A stretch of 64,000 bases of DNA from Pilimelia anulata. Its GTDB lineage: Bacteria > Actinomycetota > Actinomycetes > Mycobacteriales > Micromonosporaceae. Location: positions 186,001 through 250,000 of the forward strand of contig NZ_BMQB01000003.1 in assembly GCF_014647895.1 (NCBI RefSeq). Reading direction: 5' to 3'. A program made the position numbers and the translations under genes. The notes under the pieces were generated by a model. It had not been told where the DNA came from and ran no database searches. It saw nothing but the letters and a program-made list of their open reading frames with translations. Positions 47,297-56,190 of this stretch are shown here, piece after piece. The stretch's first letter is position 1, and every line of letters begins with the position of its first letter.

Positions 47297-48044
47297 ACAG
47301 ATCGACCTGACTCGGCTCGTAGACGGTTCCATCTTCCTGTAGTGGAGCCTCGGCGCTGGTCGACAACCCGTGCCGGTGAAGCGCACCTGGGCGCCGGGCA
47401 CGAACAGCGTGGCGTGGTCGGCACTGGCCCATCCGACCCTCGGGTCGACGGCCCCCGCTTGAGGTGCTGGTGAAGTGGTCCGGGCCGGACGGGCTGCAGC
47501 AGCGGAGGCCGTGAGTGGATGGTCACTATGGTGTTGTCTACGGCCGGACTGCCCTGACATCGCCAGGGCGGCGTCGTGGGATCCGGGGTATGAGCGCAGG
47601 CGTAACGCAGCCCGGTGTTGGCTGATGATCGGCAATTCCGGGTCGGCGCCTGTAGCTCGCCGCTGTCGGTGGCGCGGCGAAGGCAAACAGGCCGGCGAAG
47701 CCGGCTAGATCGAGGCTGGCTGCGCGCACCCCGGCGCTTTCGTGGCGCTCGGGCAAGTGGCGTTAGACCTGGCCTGTGATTGATCAGCGTAGCTCGATCA
47801 CCTACCCTTGGGAAGGCACTGTTTCCGCAGGTCAGCAGGGGTGCGAAGGTCGACTGTCCGATCGCGTCCGGGTGGGTGCGGCTCAGTCCGGATAGGTACG
47901 GGTGGGTCCGGCGATTGGGTGATGCAAGTCACAGCCTGGATGCGGCGAGAGCGGACGCCCAAAGGTGAGCTATCGCCACCGATTGTGACGTCGCGCCGAG
48001 CTCCAGAGGTTCCGATGGCCTTCGAAATGAACCCTCCGGACGGG
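47297..48044. other. Gene-poor stretch in the right part of the island
   Basis: About 750 bp. Frames on both strands have Arg/Pro-rich translations without ribosome-binding sites. The segment 47816-47860 has a loose similarity to the anticodon region of a tRNA but does not fold into a cloverleaf. Confidence 0.45.
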
Positions 48045-48677
48045 TCAGTCAACGGCGTCGTGAGTATGCAGAGTTGAATCGTGGGGTGCGTGGGCGGCCA
48101 GCAAGCGGCGGGCGTGCCGTTTCGAAACGCCCAACTCGACGGCGACCTCGCCAGCCGTGATCCCGGGACGAGTGCTGATACTTCGTCCCACCCACTGGCT
48201 GGGCGACAAGGCCGCCGTCCCGGCAACCGCCGCTTCCGGGGCGGGACGCGTGTCGGGAGCCACCTCGCCGCCGGGCCCGTTGTCGAGGAGGCTGAAGAGC
48301 AGCTTTACGGCGAGCAGCAGCGCCAGCGCGGGCCACCCGGCGACCGCCTTGCCCACCCAGTCCGACCCGCCGACCGCCACGTTCGCCGACAGGCTGGCAG
48401 CGGTGCCGGCGACCAGCGCCGCCCACGGCAGCCAGCCCGAGCGTCGACCGGCCCTCCGGTCAGCCAGCAGCACGATCGACGCGACGATCTCCAGCCCGTC
48501 CACCGACAGCGGGAACATGTGCGCCCGCCAGCCGATCTCACCGTGCCGCTCGGCCAACACCGCCATGTGCCCGTACGAGATCGCCGCGGCGATGCCCGCC
48601 AGCCCCACCACCGTGAGACCAGCGGACATCTGCAACCTGTCGCCCTGACGCCGCGACCGCACGGTCGGGCCGCTCAC
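48045..48677 (-). CDS. DUF2637 membrane protein (mobile-element type)
   Basis: 210 residues. The N-terminal half has hydrophobic helices (GLTVVGLAGIAAAISYGHMA, EIVASIVLLADRRAG, PWAALVAGTAASLSANVAV, WPALALLLAVKLLFSLL) with the conserved PLSVDGLEIVAS. The C-terminal half ends in a helix-turn-helix-like part (ITAGEVAVELGVSKRHARRL). DUF2637 proteins are frequent in actinobacterial plasmids and integrative elements. GTG 48675-48677 overlaps the upstream stop (GTGA), indicating coupling. A frame reaching 49010 is read-through only. Confidence 0.85.
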   Translation of the reverse strand: MSGPTVRSRRQGDRLQMSAGLTVVGLAGIAAAISYGHMAVLAERHGEIGWRAHMFPLSVDGLEIVASIVLLADRRAGRRSGWLPWAALVAGTAASLSANVAVGGSDWVGKAVAGWPALALLLAVKLLFSLLDNGPGGEVAPDTRPAPEAAVAGTAALSPSQWVGRSISTRPGITAGEVAVELGVSKRHARRLLAAHAPHDSTLHTHDAVD

Positions 48678-48931
48678 CGGCGACGGTCCTCGGGCGGCAG
48701 GAACTGGTTCAGCAGGCGCATCACCCGCACGAACATCGCGTAGCCCTCGTCCGTCGTGTAGCCCTCGTCGAGGATCTGGGGGTCCGGACCCGCCAGCGCG
48801 AGGTGGAGCTGACGGATCATCTCTGTCACGATCTTGCTGTGCACCGCAATCGCCGGATCGGCGAAGGCCATATGCTTCACTTGTTCGGCAAACAGGTCGA
48901 TCTTTAGCAATCGGGTGAGAGGGTCGTTCAT
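48674..48931 (-). CDS. Small hypothetical protein upstream of DUF2637 gene
   Basis: 85 residues, MNDPLTRLLKIDLFAEQVKH at the start and LLNQFLPPEDRRR at the end. It is helical and acidic in the middle (DEGYTTDEGYAMFVRV). No family recognised. Stop/start overlap with the DUF2637 gene suggests that both belong to the mobile element. Confidence 0.7.
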   Translation of the reverse strand: MNDPLTRLLKIDLFAEQVKHMAFADPAIAVHSKIVTEMIRQLHLALAGPDPQILDEGYTTDEGYAMFVRVMRLLNQFLPPEDRRR

Positions 48932-49117
48932 CGGGCACCACCCCGCCGGGCAGAGCCGACCATAGGTAGGGGAATCGGGTCACCCGTGACCGTGGTCGTG
49001 GTGTTCGCATGGTGACGCCTTCGGCCCACCCCGCCCCGTCCTGCGGTCCGGGCGCCGGATGGTCGGCATCCCGCCACTCCGAACCGGTACGGGCGCGGAT
49101 CGGGCTACGCTGCGCCT

Positions 49118-50159
49118 GTGGACGGCGGCGACGAGGCCCGAGGACTCCTGCGGACGGCGATCGGCGACGGCCGGCCGCCGCTCCTGCTGACCGCCGCCGG
49201 CCTGATGTTCGCCGGCGGCTTCGCCGTCTTCCTGGCGGCGACCGGGCAGTTCCTCCCGCACGACGTGTGGTACCTCGGCATCACGCCGGACGAGCTGTGC
49301 GCGCTCGCCGACTGCCGGGTGGTCGGCTTCCTGATCCACGACCGGGCGGCGTTCGGCGGCGCGCTGTTCGCCATCGGCGGCCTGTACGCGTACCTGGTGC
49401 TCTTCCCGCTGCGGCGCGGCGCCGCGTGGGCCTGGTGGATCCTGGCCGCGAGCGGGGCGGCCGGCTTCGCGAGCTTCCTGACGTACCTCGACTATGGCTA
49501 CCTCGACACCTGGCACGCCGTCGGTACCGCGCTCCTGCTGGTCATCTTCGTCGTCGGGATGGTGCGCAGCCGGCGGTCGGTGCGGCCGTGGCGCGGTCCA
49601 CTGTCGATGGTGGCCGACGGGCGACTCCCCGAGTTCACCACGCTGGCCGCCCTCGGCCGGGCGACGCTGCTCGCCGGGGCGGGCGGACGGCGGTCGCCGG
49701 CGTCGTGATCCTCGCCGTCGGGCTCACCGACACCTTCGTACCGGCGGAGACCTGGCGTACATCGGGCTGTCCGCGGCGGACCTGGAGGCCGTCAGCCCGC
49801 GCCTGGTACCGCTCATGGCGCACGACCGGGTGGGCTTCGGGGCGGCGGTGGCGCTGACCGGGCTGGTGGCGCTGACCTGCGTGTGGTGCGGGCGGGCGAG
49901 CCGGGCGCTGTGGGAGACGCTCGCGGTGACGGGGGCGGTGTCGCTGACGGCGGCGATCGCCGGGCACCTCGTGGTCGGGTACGTCGACGTGGGCCACCTG
50001 GTCCCGGTCGTCGCGGCCGCCGGCGCGATGCTGCTGGGCCTGGCCCTCACCCGCGCGACCTGGACGGGCCGGTCGGGGCTCGACCCGGCCGGGCGCGACC
50101 ACCTCGCGCGGGAGGCCGCCCGCCGCGGCGAACGGCCGCGGCCCGCGCATCCGAGCTGA
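49118..50159 (+). pseudogene. Multi-pass membrane protein gene with two frameshifts
   Basis: Frame 1 (GTG 49118 to about 49690) encodes a signal-like N-terminus and several hydrophobic segments (LLTAAGLMFAGGFAVFLAAT, AWWILAASGAAGFASFLTYL) and stops at 49708. The reading continues in a second frame at about 49690-49755 (TAVAGVVILAVGLTDTFVPA) and then in a third to 50159 (GDLAYIGLSAADLEAVSPRL, HDRVGFGAAVALTGLVALTC). The three pieces join into one membrane protein of about 345 residues. Either the gene is broken by two single-base changes in GC-runs, or the assembly has errors there. Function unknown. Confidence 0.8.
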
Positions 50160-50235
50160 TCGGGGCCCCTCGAACCGGACCGCGAGCGGGGCTCAGCGGC
50201 CCGTCGCCATCGACAGGCCGCTTCAGCCCTCGCCG

Positions 50236-51303
50236 TCAGCGGAGGCCGGTGAGGACGGCGGCGCGGCCGGCGTCGCCGGTGGCGAAGCAGGCTCCCGCCC
50301 GGGAGCAGTCCACCGCGCGGTAAGCCGTCTTGTCGAACGTCGACCACGTCCGCCCCGCGTCCGTGCTCAGGTCGCTGGTGAACAGCCCGACCCCCAGCAC
50401 GATGCTGTCCGTCGCCCACGCCGCCGACGACCGGTGCTCCACCGGCTTGGCGGTGGCCGGCTGCCAGGTCCGGCCGTTGTCGCCCGTCCAGGACGCCGCG
50501 CCGCCCGCGTGCGACGCGCCGTTGCCGCCCACCGCGACGCCCTTGCCCTTGCGGAACGCCAGGCTGAACACCCCGCTGGTCTCGTTCGCCGGGAAGCCGG
50601 TCGGCTGGACGGACCACGTCGCGCCGTGGTCGGCCGTCCGGTAGTAGTTGGAGGCGCCGATGCCGGTGGCGAAGACCGCCGTACCGGCCGGGCCGTCCTC
50701 CGGGGCGACCAGGCAGGAGCCGGTGAACGCGAACGGCGCCTCGTCCTTCGCCGTGGTCGCCGGCAGGCTCGCGGCGGGCAGCGGCTGCCACGTGCGGCCG
50801 CCGTCGGCGGTGCTGATCAGCGGGAAGCGGCCGTCGACCGGGTCGGCGACGGCCAGGCCGCGGCGCTGGTCGGCGTCGAAGAAGGTCATGCAGTCCCAGA
50901 AGGAGCCGGCGGCGCCGCGGAACGCCTCCGTCCACGATGCACCGCCGTCCTCGGTGCGGTAGATGCGCGACTCCGGGCCGTCGCCCGAGGCCAGCGCGAT
51001 CGCCCGCCGCTCGTCGACGGCCTCGACGTCCCGGAAGTCGAGCGCGGCGGCGTCGGCCACGGTAGGGCCGACCCTCTGCCAGGCGCCGCCGCCGTCGACC
51101 GTACGCAGGATGGTGCCGCCCGAGCCCCCGGCCCAGACGACCTTGCTGTTGACCACGGACAGCCCCCGCAGGCTGGCGTCGGACCCGGTCGTCAGGGGTT
51201 CCCAGGCGGGGCCGGCGCCCCCCGCGTGCGCCGGCGTCGCGAGGGTCGCGAGCGCCAGTGCGCTCAGGGCAGCGGCAGATACGGAGCGCGATAAGCGAGT
51301 CAT
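50236..51303 (-). CDS. Secreted Asp-box/BNR beta-propeller protein
   Basis: 355 residues with a Sec signal peptide (SVSAAALSALALATLATPAHA, cleavage after AHA). The mature part contains repeated Asp-box motifs (S/TxDxGxxW): TVDGGGAW, TEDGGASW, TADGGRTW, TADHGATW, TGDNGRTW and STDAGRTW. This predicts a sialidase-like or YCF48-like propeller; catalytic residues of sialidases are not apparent, so a binding role is possible. ATG 51303 is used; another in-frame ATG is at 51324. A neighbouring long hairpin lies upstream. Confidence 0.85.
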   Translation of the reverse strand: MTRLSRSVSAAALSALALATLATPAHAGGAGPAWEPLTTGSDASLRGLSVVNSKVVWAGGSGGTILRTVDGGGAWQRVGPTVADAAALDFRDVEAVDERRAIALASGDGPESRIYRTEDGGASWTEAFRGAAGSFWDCMTFFDADQRRGLAVADPVDGRFPLISTADGGRTWQPLPAASLPATTAKDEAPFAFTGSCLVAPEDGPAGTAVFATGIGASNYYRTADHGATWSVQPTGFPANETSGVFSLAFRKGKGVAVGGNGASHAGGAASWTGDNGRTWQPATAKPVEHRSSAAWATDSIVLGVGLFTSDLSTDAGRTWSTFDKTAYRAVDCSRAGACFATGDAGRAAVLTGLR

Positions 51304-51422
51304 GGTCGCGAATGTAGGCCGCATCACACCCGCACACCCGCCTCCCGTCAGCAATCCGACACCGGGTCCCACCACGACACACCCAACGGCCCGAGCACAC
51401 TGACCCGAACCGGGCAACACGA

Positions 51423-51495
51423 GGCGGGAGGGGGTGGGTGACCCGGCAGGGGATCAAGCCTGACCGCCCCTGCCGGTCACCCACCCCCTCCCGCC
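51423..51495. repeat. Long GC-rich inverted repeat in a divergent gap
   Basis: The left arm 51423-51452 starts GGCGGGAGGGGGTGGGTG; the right arm 51467-51495 is its complement except for one unpaired G, giving about 29 bp of stem and a 14-base loop. It lies between two divergently transcribed genes, where a terminator would not be expected. Confidence 0.9.
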
Positions 51496-51541
51496 GCCCG
51501 AAACCCGCACGAACGAAATCCGACCCGTACCGTGGCCGGTC

Positions 51542-52171
51542 ATGGAGGACTGGCTCACCGAAACCAGGACGTCGTACGACACCGTCGCCGAGAGCTACGC
51601 CACCCTGCTCCACGACCTCCTCGCCGACTCCCCCCACGAACGCGGCGCGCTGAACACCTTCGCCGAACGCACCGGCCGCGGACCCGTGGGGGACATCGGC
51701 TGCGGCCCCGGCCGGATCACCGCGTACCTGCACGACCGCGGCATGCGGGCATTCGGCATCGACCTGTCCCCCGCCATGATCCGCACAGCCCGCCGCACAC
51801 ACCCGCACCTGCCGTTCGCCGTCGGCTCGATGACCCACCTCCCGCTGGCCGACGCGTCGACCGCCGGCCTGGTCGCGTGGTACTCGCTCATCCACGTACC
51901 CGACCGGGAACTGGACGGCGTCCTGACCGACCTCCGCCGCGTCCTGCGCACCGGCGGACGACTCCTCGTCGCCTTTCACGCCGGTACGGGGAGCAGCCTG
52001 AAGACCGAGGGGTACGGCGGCCACCCGATGCGGGTTCGCGTGCACCGGCGCGAGCCGCGCGAGCTGGCCGACCGCCTGCACGCCGCCGGCTTCGCCGTGG
52101 ACGCGCGCACCACCGTGACCTCGCCGGAGAGCAGGAACGGCGCGATCCTGTCCGCCCGCCGCACCGGCTGA
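51542..52171 (+). CDS. Class I SAM-dependent methyltransferase
   Basis: 209 residues of the Methyltransf_11/25 type. Motif I is VGDIGCGPGRITAYL, motif II GIDLSPAMIRTARR, then PFAVGSMTHLPLADAS and LRRVLRTGGRLLVAFH. The N-terminus YDTVAESYATLLHDLLA is typical of small-molecule methyltransferases. The substrate cannot be inferred; it seems to be a single-gene unit that starts 46 bp after the long hairpin. Confidence 0.9.
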   Translation: MEDWLTETRTSYDTVAESYATLLHDLLADSPHERGALNTFAERTGRGPVGDIGCGPGRITAYLHDRGMRAFGIDLSPAMIRTARRTHPHLPFAVGSMTHLPLADASTAGLVAWYSLIHVPDRELDGVLTDLRRVLRTGGRLLVAFHAGTGSSLKTEGYGGHPMRVRVHRREPRELADRLHAAGFAVDARTTVTSPESRNGAILSARRTG

Positions 52172-52321
52172 CCGGCGCCCCGACCGGCGCCCGGACGGCA
52201 CCCGGCATCGAACCGAGAGCTGCCCGAACAGCGCAACCAGTACGAACACGGACGGGTGCACGCGCGACGGCGGGCCATCCCGACCCCCGGGGTGGCCCGC
52301 CGTCGGCGGTGCGGAAAAGGC

Positions 52322-52927
52322 TCAGTGGTCGTCGCCGTGCGGGTGGTCGTCCCCGCCCCGCCCGCGCCCGCCGTGGTGCCCGCTGTCGTCCGCGCCGTGG
52401 TGCCCGCGCCCGCCGTCGTCGCTGCCCCGACCCCGGCCCCGCCCGCGGTCATCGCCGCCGTCCTTGGCCCGCAGCCGGGAGACCGCGCCGGTCGCCTTCA
52501 CCACGTCCACGTCGTACCGCGCCCCGTTGCGGACGATCCGGACGCTCCACACCGCCCTGCCGTGCTCCCACTCCGACTCCACCCGGCTGACCGTGCCGCC
52601 GCCGAGCCGGGCGACCGCGATCCGGCCGGCCGCCGCGCTGCTCACCGCGCGGCCGGCGGCCGGCTTGCGCGGCGCGGTCGCGCCGGGGTCGTCGCCGGTA
52701 GGGTTGTCGTCGCCGGGGCGGCCGCGGCCGCTGTCGTCCGTCGCGCCGGTCGACGGCGTGGCGTCGCCGGTCGGGGTCGCGTCCGCGGTCGGGGTGTCGT
52801 CGGGGCTGGCCACCAGCTCGGCGGCCACCGGGGTGGCCGGCGGGTCCGCCAGCGCCACCGTCGCCGTGAGGGCCGCCGCCGCGGCGATGCCGGCCGCTGC
52901 CGTACCGATCAGGATCGACTTCTTCAT
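52322..52927 (-). CDS. Exported PepSY-like protein with His/Gly/Asp-rich tail
   Basis: 201 residues. The signal peptide is MKKSILIGTAAAGIAAAAAL followed by TATVALA. A Thr/Asp/Pro-rich linker leads to a PepSY-like core (RAVSSAAAGRIAVARLGGGT, AVWSVRIVRNGARYDVDVVK, ATGAVSRLRAKD). The tail is rich in His, Gly, Asp and Arg (HHGADDSGHHGGRGRGGDDH) and could bind metal. GGAGG lies 8 bp before the ATG at 52927. It is just downstream of a two-component system in the same direction and may be its target. Confidence 0.82.
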   Translation of the reverse strand: MKKSILIGTAAAGIAAAAALTATVALADPPATPVAAELVASPDDTPTADATPTGDATPSTGATDDSGRGRPGDDNPTGDDPGATAPRKPAAGRAVSSAAAGRIAVARLGGGTVSRVESEWEHGRAVWSVRIVRNGARYDVDVVKATGAVSRLRAKDGGDDRGRGRGRGSDDGGRGHHGADDSGHHGGRGRGGDDHPHGDDH

Positions 52928-53013
52928 CGTGCCCACCTCCAGGGGTTCTCGGTTCTGGGCACAGCCTGCGCCGGCGCACCCTAGCGGCGCGTTCGTCGAT
53001 GGCTAACGGCGGG

Positions 53014-54264
53014 CTAAGGGGCCGGGGCCGACAGGGTGAGGGTGATCGCCGCGCCGCCGCCCGCCGCCCGGTCGACCACCAGCGTGCCCCGTCCGGCCTC
53101 GGCGACCTGCCGGGCGATGTCCAGGCCGAGGCCGGTCGACGCGCCGCCGCTGACCCCGCGGGCCAGGGCGGCCGCGGCCAGCCCGGGGCCCTCGTCGGCG
53201 ACGGTGATCGCCGCGCCGCCGCCGGGCGGGCGGTTCAGCGTCACGGTGAAGCCCGCGCCGTCGGGCGTGTGGGCGAAGACGTTGCCGAGCAGCGCGTCCA
53301 GCGCCGCCGCGAGCGCGTCCGCCGCCGCCGCGACCGGCAGCGGGCCGGGGGCGAGGTCGCGGCGGACCGGTCGGCCGGTCTCGTCGGCGAGCGCCGTCCA
53401 GAAGTCGACCCGGTCCGCGACGACCGCCGCGGCGTCGCACCGGCCGGGGGCGGCGCTGCGCCGGCGGGCCTGCTGGATCACGCCGGTGACCGCGCGCTCC
53501 AGGTCGTCGACCAGGGCGGTCAGCCGCGGTCCGGCCGGTACCGCGGACTCGGCCTCCAGGCGCAGGGCCGTGAGCGGGGTGCGCAGCCGGTGGGACAGGT
53601 CGGCGACCCGCTCGCGCTCGCGGGCGAGCAGGTCGCGGATGCGCTCGGCGAGGTGGTTCAGGGCGGTGGCGACCTCGCGTACCTCGGGCGGGCCGGCGGG
53701 GGTGGCCCGGGCGTCGAGGTCGCCGCCGGCGAGGCGGTGGGCGGCGGCCGAGACGGCGGTGAGCGGGCGGGCCAGGGCGCGGGCGAACCGGTCCGCGGCG
53801 GCCACCGCGAGGGCGATCAGGGCGGCGGCGAGCAGGCCGAGGAGGAGCCAGGTGCGGGGTACGCCGCGGTTCAGCTCGGCCGGCGGGACCACCGTGCGCA
53901 GGACCGCGGTGCCGGCGGGGGTGCCGGCCGCGACGACGATCTCGCGGCCGGCGGCGGAGTCGACCGTACGGCTGCGGCCGAGCTGCCCCAGCCGGACCGC
54001 GGCGGTGACCGGCGCGGCGGCGCCGACGGCGCGGCCGTCGGGGAGGAAGACGGTGATCGGGCGGTCGGCGCCGGCCACCGCCAGGTTGACCGCCTCGGCG
54101 GTGCCGGTGGTGACGACGGGGACCAGCGCCCGGAGCTGGGTGTCGGCGGCGGCGACCGCGCGTTCGGCGGCGGTGGCGCGGACGAGCAGGGCGAGCGGGA
54201 CGACCAGGGCGAGCAGGACGGCGGCGGCCGTCGCGGCGAGCAGCAGGGTCAGCCGGGACCTCAC
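53014..54264 (-). CDS. Two-component sensor histidine kinase
   Basis: 416 residues. Two transmembrane helices (LTLLLAATAAAVLLALVVPL at about 5-25 and TWLLLGLLAAALIALAVAAA at about 150-170) flank an extracytoplasmic sensor. HAMP follows, then the phospho-acceptor helix VADLSHRLRTPLTALRLEAE (His in SHRLRTP), and an ATPase domain with NVFAHTPDGAGF, VADEGPGLA and GGASTGLGLDIAR. GTG 54262-54264 overlaps the regulator stop (GTGA), so the pair is coupled. Signal unknown. Confidence 0.93.
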   Translation of the reverse strand: MRSRLTLLLAATAAAVLLALVVPLALLVRATAAERAVAAADTQLRALVPVVTTGTAEAVNLAVAGADRPITVFLPDGRAVGAAAPVTAAVRLGQLGRSRTVDSAAGREIVVAAGTPAGTAVLRTVVPPAELNRGVPRTWLLLGLLAAALIALAVAAADRFARALARPLTAVSAAAHRLAGGDLDARATPAGPPEVREVATALNHLAERIRDLLARERERVADLSHRLRTPLTALRLEAESAVPAGPRLTALVDDLERAVTGVIQQARRRSAAPGRCDAAAVVADRVDFWTALADETGRPVRRDLAPGPLPVAAAADALAAALDALLGNVFAHTPDGAGFTVTLNRPPGGGAAITVADEGPGLAAAALARGVSGGASTGLGLDIARQVAEAGRGTLVVDRAAGGGAAITLTLSAPAP

Positions 54265-54953
54265 CCGGCGCCGCCGGGCGCGGCGAGCTTGACGCCGACC
54301 CCGCGGACGGCGTGCACGTACATCGGGTGCTGGGCGGTCTCCCCCAGTTTGCGGCGCAGCCAGGAGAGGTGCACGTCGACGGTCTTGTCCGCCCCGCCGT
54401 ACGGCACCCGCCACACCTCGGTCAGCAGCTCCCGCTTGCTGACCACCTGGCCGGGGCGGGCGGCGAGGTAGTGCAGCAGGTCGAACTCGCGCGGGGTCAG
54501 GTCGAGGGTACGGCCGTCGAGGCTCGCGGTGCGGCCGGCGACGTCCACCCGCAGCGCGCCGACCTGGATCGCCGCGGGCGCCCGGTCCCCGTCGGCGGCC
54601 CGGCGCAGCACGGCCCGGACCCTGGCGTCGAGCTGGGCGGCCCGGAACGGCTTGACCACGTAGTCGTCGGCGCCGGCGTCCAGCGCCCGGACGATGTCCG
54701 CCTCGTCGTCGCGGGCGGTCGCCACGATCACCGGGACCCGGCTGACCGCGCGCAGCATCCGGAGCAGCTCGACGCCGTCCCGGTCGGGCAGGCCGAGGTC
54801 GAGGACGACGAGGTCCGGGGGCTCGGCGAGGGCCAGGTCCAGGCCGCTCATCGCGGTCGACGCGGACCGGACGGCGTGCCCCAGGTCGTGCAGCGCGCGC
54901 ATCAGGGTGCCGCGGATCGCGGGGTCGTCCTCGACGAGAAGCAAGCTGGCCAT
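54261..54953 (-). CDS. OmpR/PhoB-type response regulator
   Basis: 230 residues. The receiver domain has the acidic pair in LLVEDDPAIRG, phospho-Asp in DLVVLDLGLPDRDG, Thr in VIVATARDD and Lys in DDYVVKPFRAAQ. The winged-helix DNA-binding domain has LTPREFDLLHYLAARPGQVV and VDVHLSWLRRKLGE. It forms a coupled pair with the kinase after it. The exported PepSY-like gene downstream is a candidate target. Confidence 0.95.
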   Translation of the reverse strand: MASLLLVEDDPAIRGTLMRALHDLGHAVRSASTAMSGLDLALAEPPDLVVLDLGLPDRDGVELLRMLRAVSRVPVIVATARDDEADIVRALDAGADDYVVKPFRAAQLDARVRAVLRRAADGDRAPAAIQVGALRVDVAGRTASLDGRTLDLTPREFDLLHYLAARPGQVVSKRELLTEVWRVPYGGADKTVDVHLSWLRRKLGETAQHPMYVHAVRGVGVKLAAPGGAG

Positions 54954-55055
54954 CGCCGTCACCGTAGCCCGGGGCGGGGCCGTCCCGGTGCGCCTTAGGG
55001 CGGCGTTAGCGTGGCGCTGACCTGCTGTTGAGGCGTCCGGGGGCATAGTGCGGGC

Positions 55056-55583
55056 ATGACTGCCAGGACGCTCCGCAGCACCGCCGGCTGGCTCGCCGCC
55101 GCGGTGCTGGCGCTCGGCGTCGTCGCGGTCGTGGTGGCGCTGGGGCGGGGGCTGGGCGGCGGTACGGCGCTGTCCGAGCGGGAGGCGGCCGCCGAGCTGT
55201 CCGCGGCGGGAACCCCCGGCTCGCCGCCGGGCGGGCCGACCCCGACCGGTACCGCCCCGGCGGCGGCGCCGACCGTACGGCCGACGGTGGCCCCGACCGC
55301 GGGCCCGACCGCGCCGCCGGCCACCCGCACGCCCGCCCCGACCCGGCCGACCCGGACCGACCCGGTCGGCGAGGCCCGGCTGCTCCGCGCCCCCGGCGGG
55401 ACGGTGACCGCGGCCTGCGCGGGCGGCCGCCCGGTGCTGCTGGGCTGGACGCCGGCGCAGGGCTGGGCGGTGGACGAGGTGGAGCGGCACGACGCGAAGG
55501 TGCGGTTCGAGGGCCCGGGCGGGCGCTCGGAGATCCGGGTGCGCTGCGCGGGCGGCGAGGTCCGCGCGGAGATCCGTGACTAG
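55056..55583 (+). CDS. Membrane-anchored or secreted hypothetical protein
   Basis: 175 residues. One N-terminal hydrophobic segment (GWLAAAVLALGVVAVVVALG) acts as anchor or uncleaved signal. A long Pro/Thr/Ala linker (about residues 50-105) follows, then a compact domain of about 70 residues with a Cys pair (TAACAGGRPVLLGWTPAQGW; IRVRCAGGEVRAEIRD). No family recognised. It starts about 100 bp from the divergent response regulator, so it may belong to the same regulon. Confidence 0.75.
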   Translation: MTARTLRSTAGWLAAAVLALGVVAVVVALGRGLGGGTALSEREAAAELSAAGTPGSPPGGPTPTGTAPAAAPTVRPTVAPTAGPTAPPATRTPAPTRPTRTDPVGEARLLRAPGGTVTAACAGGRPVLLGWTPAQGWAVDEVERHDAKVRFEGPGGRSEIRVRCAGGEVRAEIRD

Positions 55584-55680
55584 CCCCGCGGCCCCGCCGC
55601 CGCGGGCGACCACCCGGCCGCCGCGGGCCGCGACCCCGACGGGGGCCGCGAGCCCGACAGCGCGGCGGGCCGCGGCGCGG

Positions 55681-56190
55681 TCAGGGCGCCCAGCGCCAGG
55701 CCCGGCCGCGGACGTCCGCCAGCCGGACCGGGCCGTAGTCCCGGGAGTCGATCGACGACCCGCGGTTGTCGCCCAGCACCAGCACGGCCCCGGCCGGCAC
55801 CCGCACCGGCCCGTAGTAGAGGCCGTCGATCGACGGCAGGTCCAGGTACGGCTCGTCGACCGGGCGGTCGTTGACGTACAGCAGCGCGTCCCGGATCTCC
55901 ACGTCGTCCCCGGCGACCCCGGCCACCCGCTTGAGCGTCAGCGCGCCGTCGGCGGGGCTGCGGAACACCACCAGCTCGCCCCGGCGCGGCGGGTGCCAGG
56001 CCGGGGTGACCTTGTCGAACAGCACCCGCTCGCCGACGGCCAGCGTCGGCGTCATGCTGTCCGACTCGACCCGCAGCGGCTCGGCCGCCCACGCCCGGCC
56101 GGCCAGGACCAGCACGATCCCGACCGCGACGGCCAGCGCCGCCCCCACCGGCGGGCGGGGGCGGCGGCGGGCGGCGGCCGGCTGCGTCAC
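55681..56190 (-). CDS. lepB: Signal peptidase I
   Basis: 169 residues. An N-terminal membrane anchor (VGAALAVAVGIVLVLAGRAW) precedes the catalytic Ser in ESDSMTPTLAVGERVL, the Lys in LTLKRVAGVAGDDVEI and the family signature VLGDNRGSSIDSRDYGPV. It removes Sec (and Tat) signal peptides outside the membrane. GTG 56188-56190 overlaps the stop of the multicopper oxidase gene (GTGA), which suggests coupling with that exported enzyme. It is embedded in a longer frame that overlaps the oxidase and is not real. Confidence 0.92.
   Translation of the reverse strand: MTQPAAARRRPRPPVGAALAVAVGIVLVLAGRAWAAEPLRVESDSMTPTLAVGERVLFDKVTPAWHPPRRGELVVFRSPADGALTLKRVAGVAGDDVEIRDALLYVNDRPVDEPYLDLPSIDGLYYGPVRVPAGAVLVLGDNRGSSIDSRDYGPVRLADVRGRAWRWAP

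Larger units (their letters stand above)
21101..49000. mobile_element. Genomic island at tRNA-Ala (right end approximate)
   Basis: Bounded on the left by the integrase at the tRNA gene. Replication-relaxation and DUF2637 genes, both typical of actinobacterial mobile elements, lie near its two ends (23.3-24.2 kb and 48.0-48.7 kb). The inside holds defence-like and metabolic genes, lower and more variable GC than the origin core, and gene-poor gaps. No traB/FtsK-type transfer gene or replication initiator is visible, so it may be a decayed or composite element. The right border is inferred only from the last mobile-type genes before host-like genes at 49.1 kb. Confidence 0.55.

Noticed and set aside
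47219..47686. Minus-strand open frame after the HEPN-like gene
   Set aside because: It runs through the perfect hairpin at 47261-47296 and has no recognisable domain or ribosome-binding site.
47816..47870. Possible second tRNA fragment or att repeat
   Set aside because: It shares only ACCCCTGC and a few bases with the tRNA-Ala anticodon arm (complement strand) and does not fold into a tRNA; similarity is too weak to call an attachment site.
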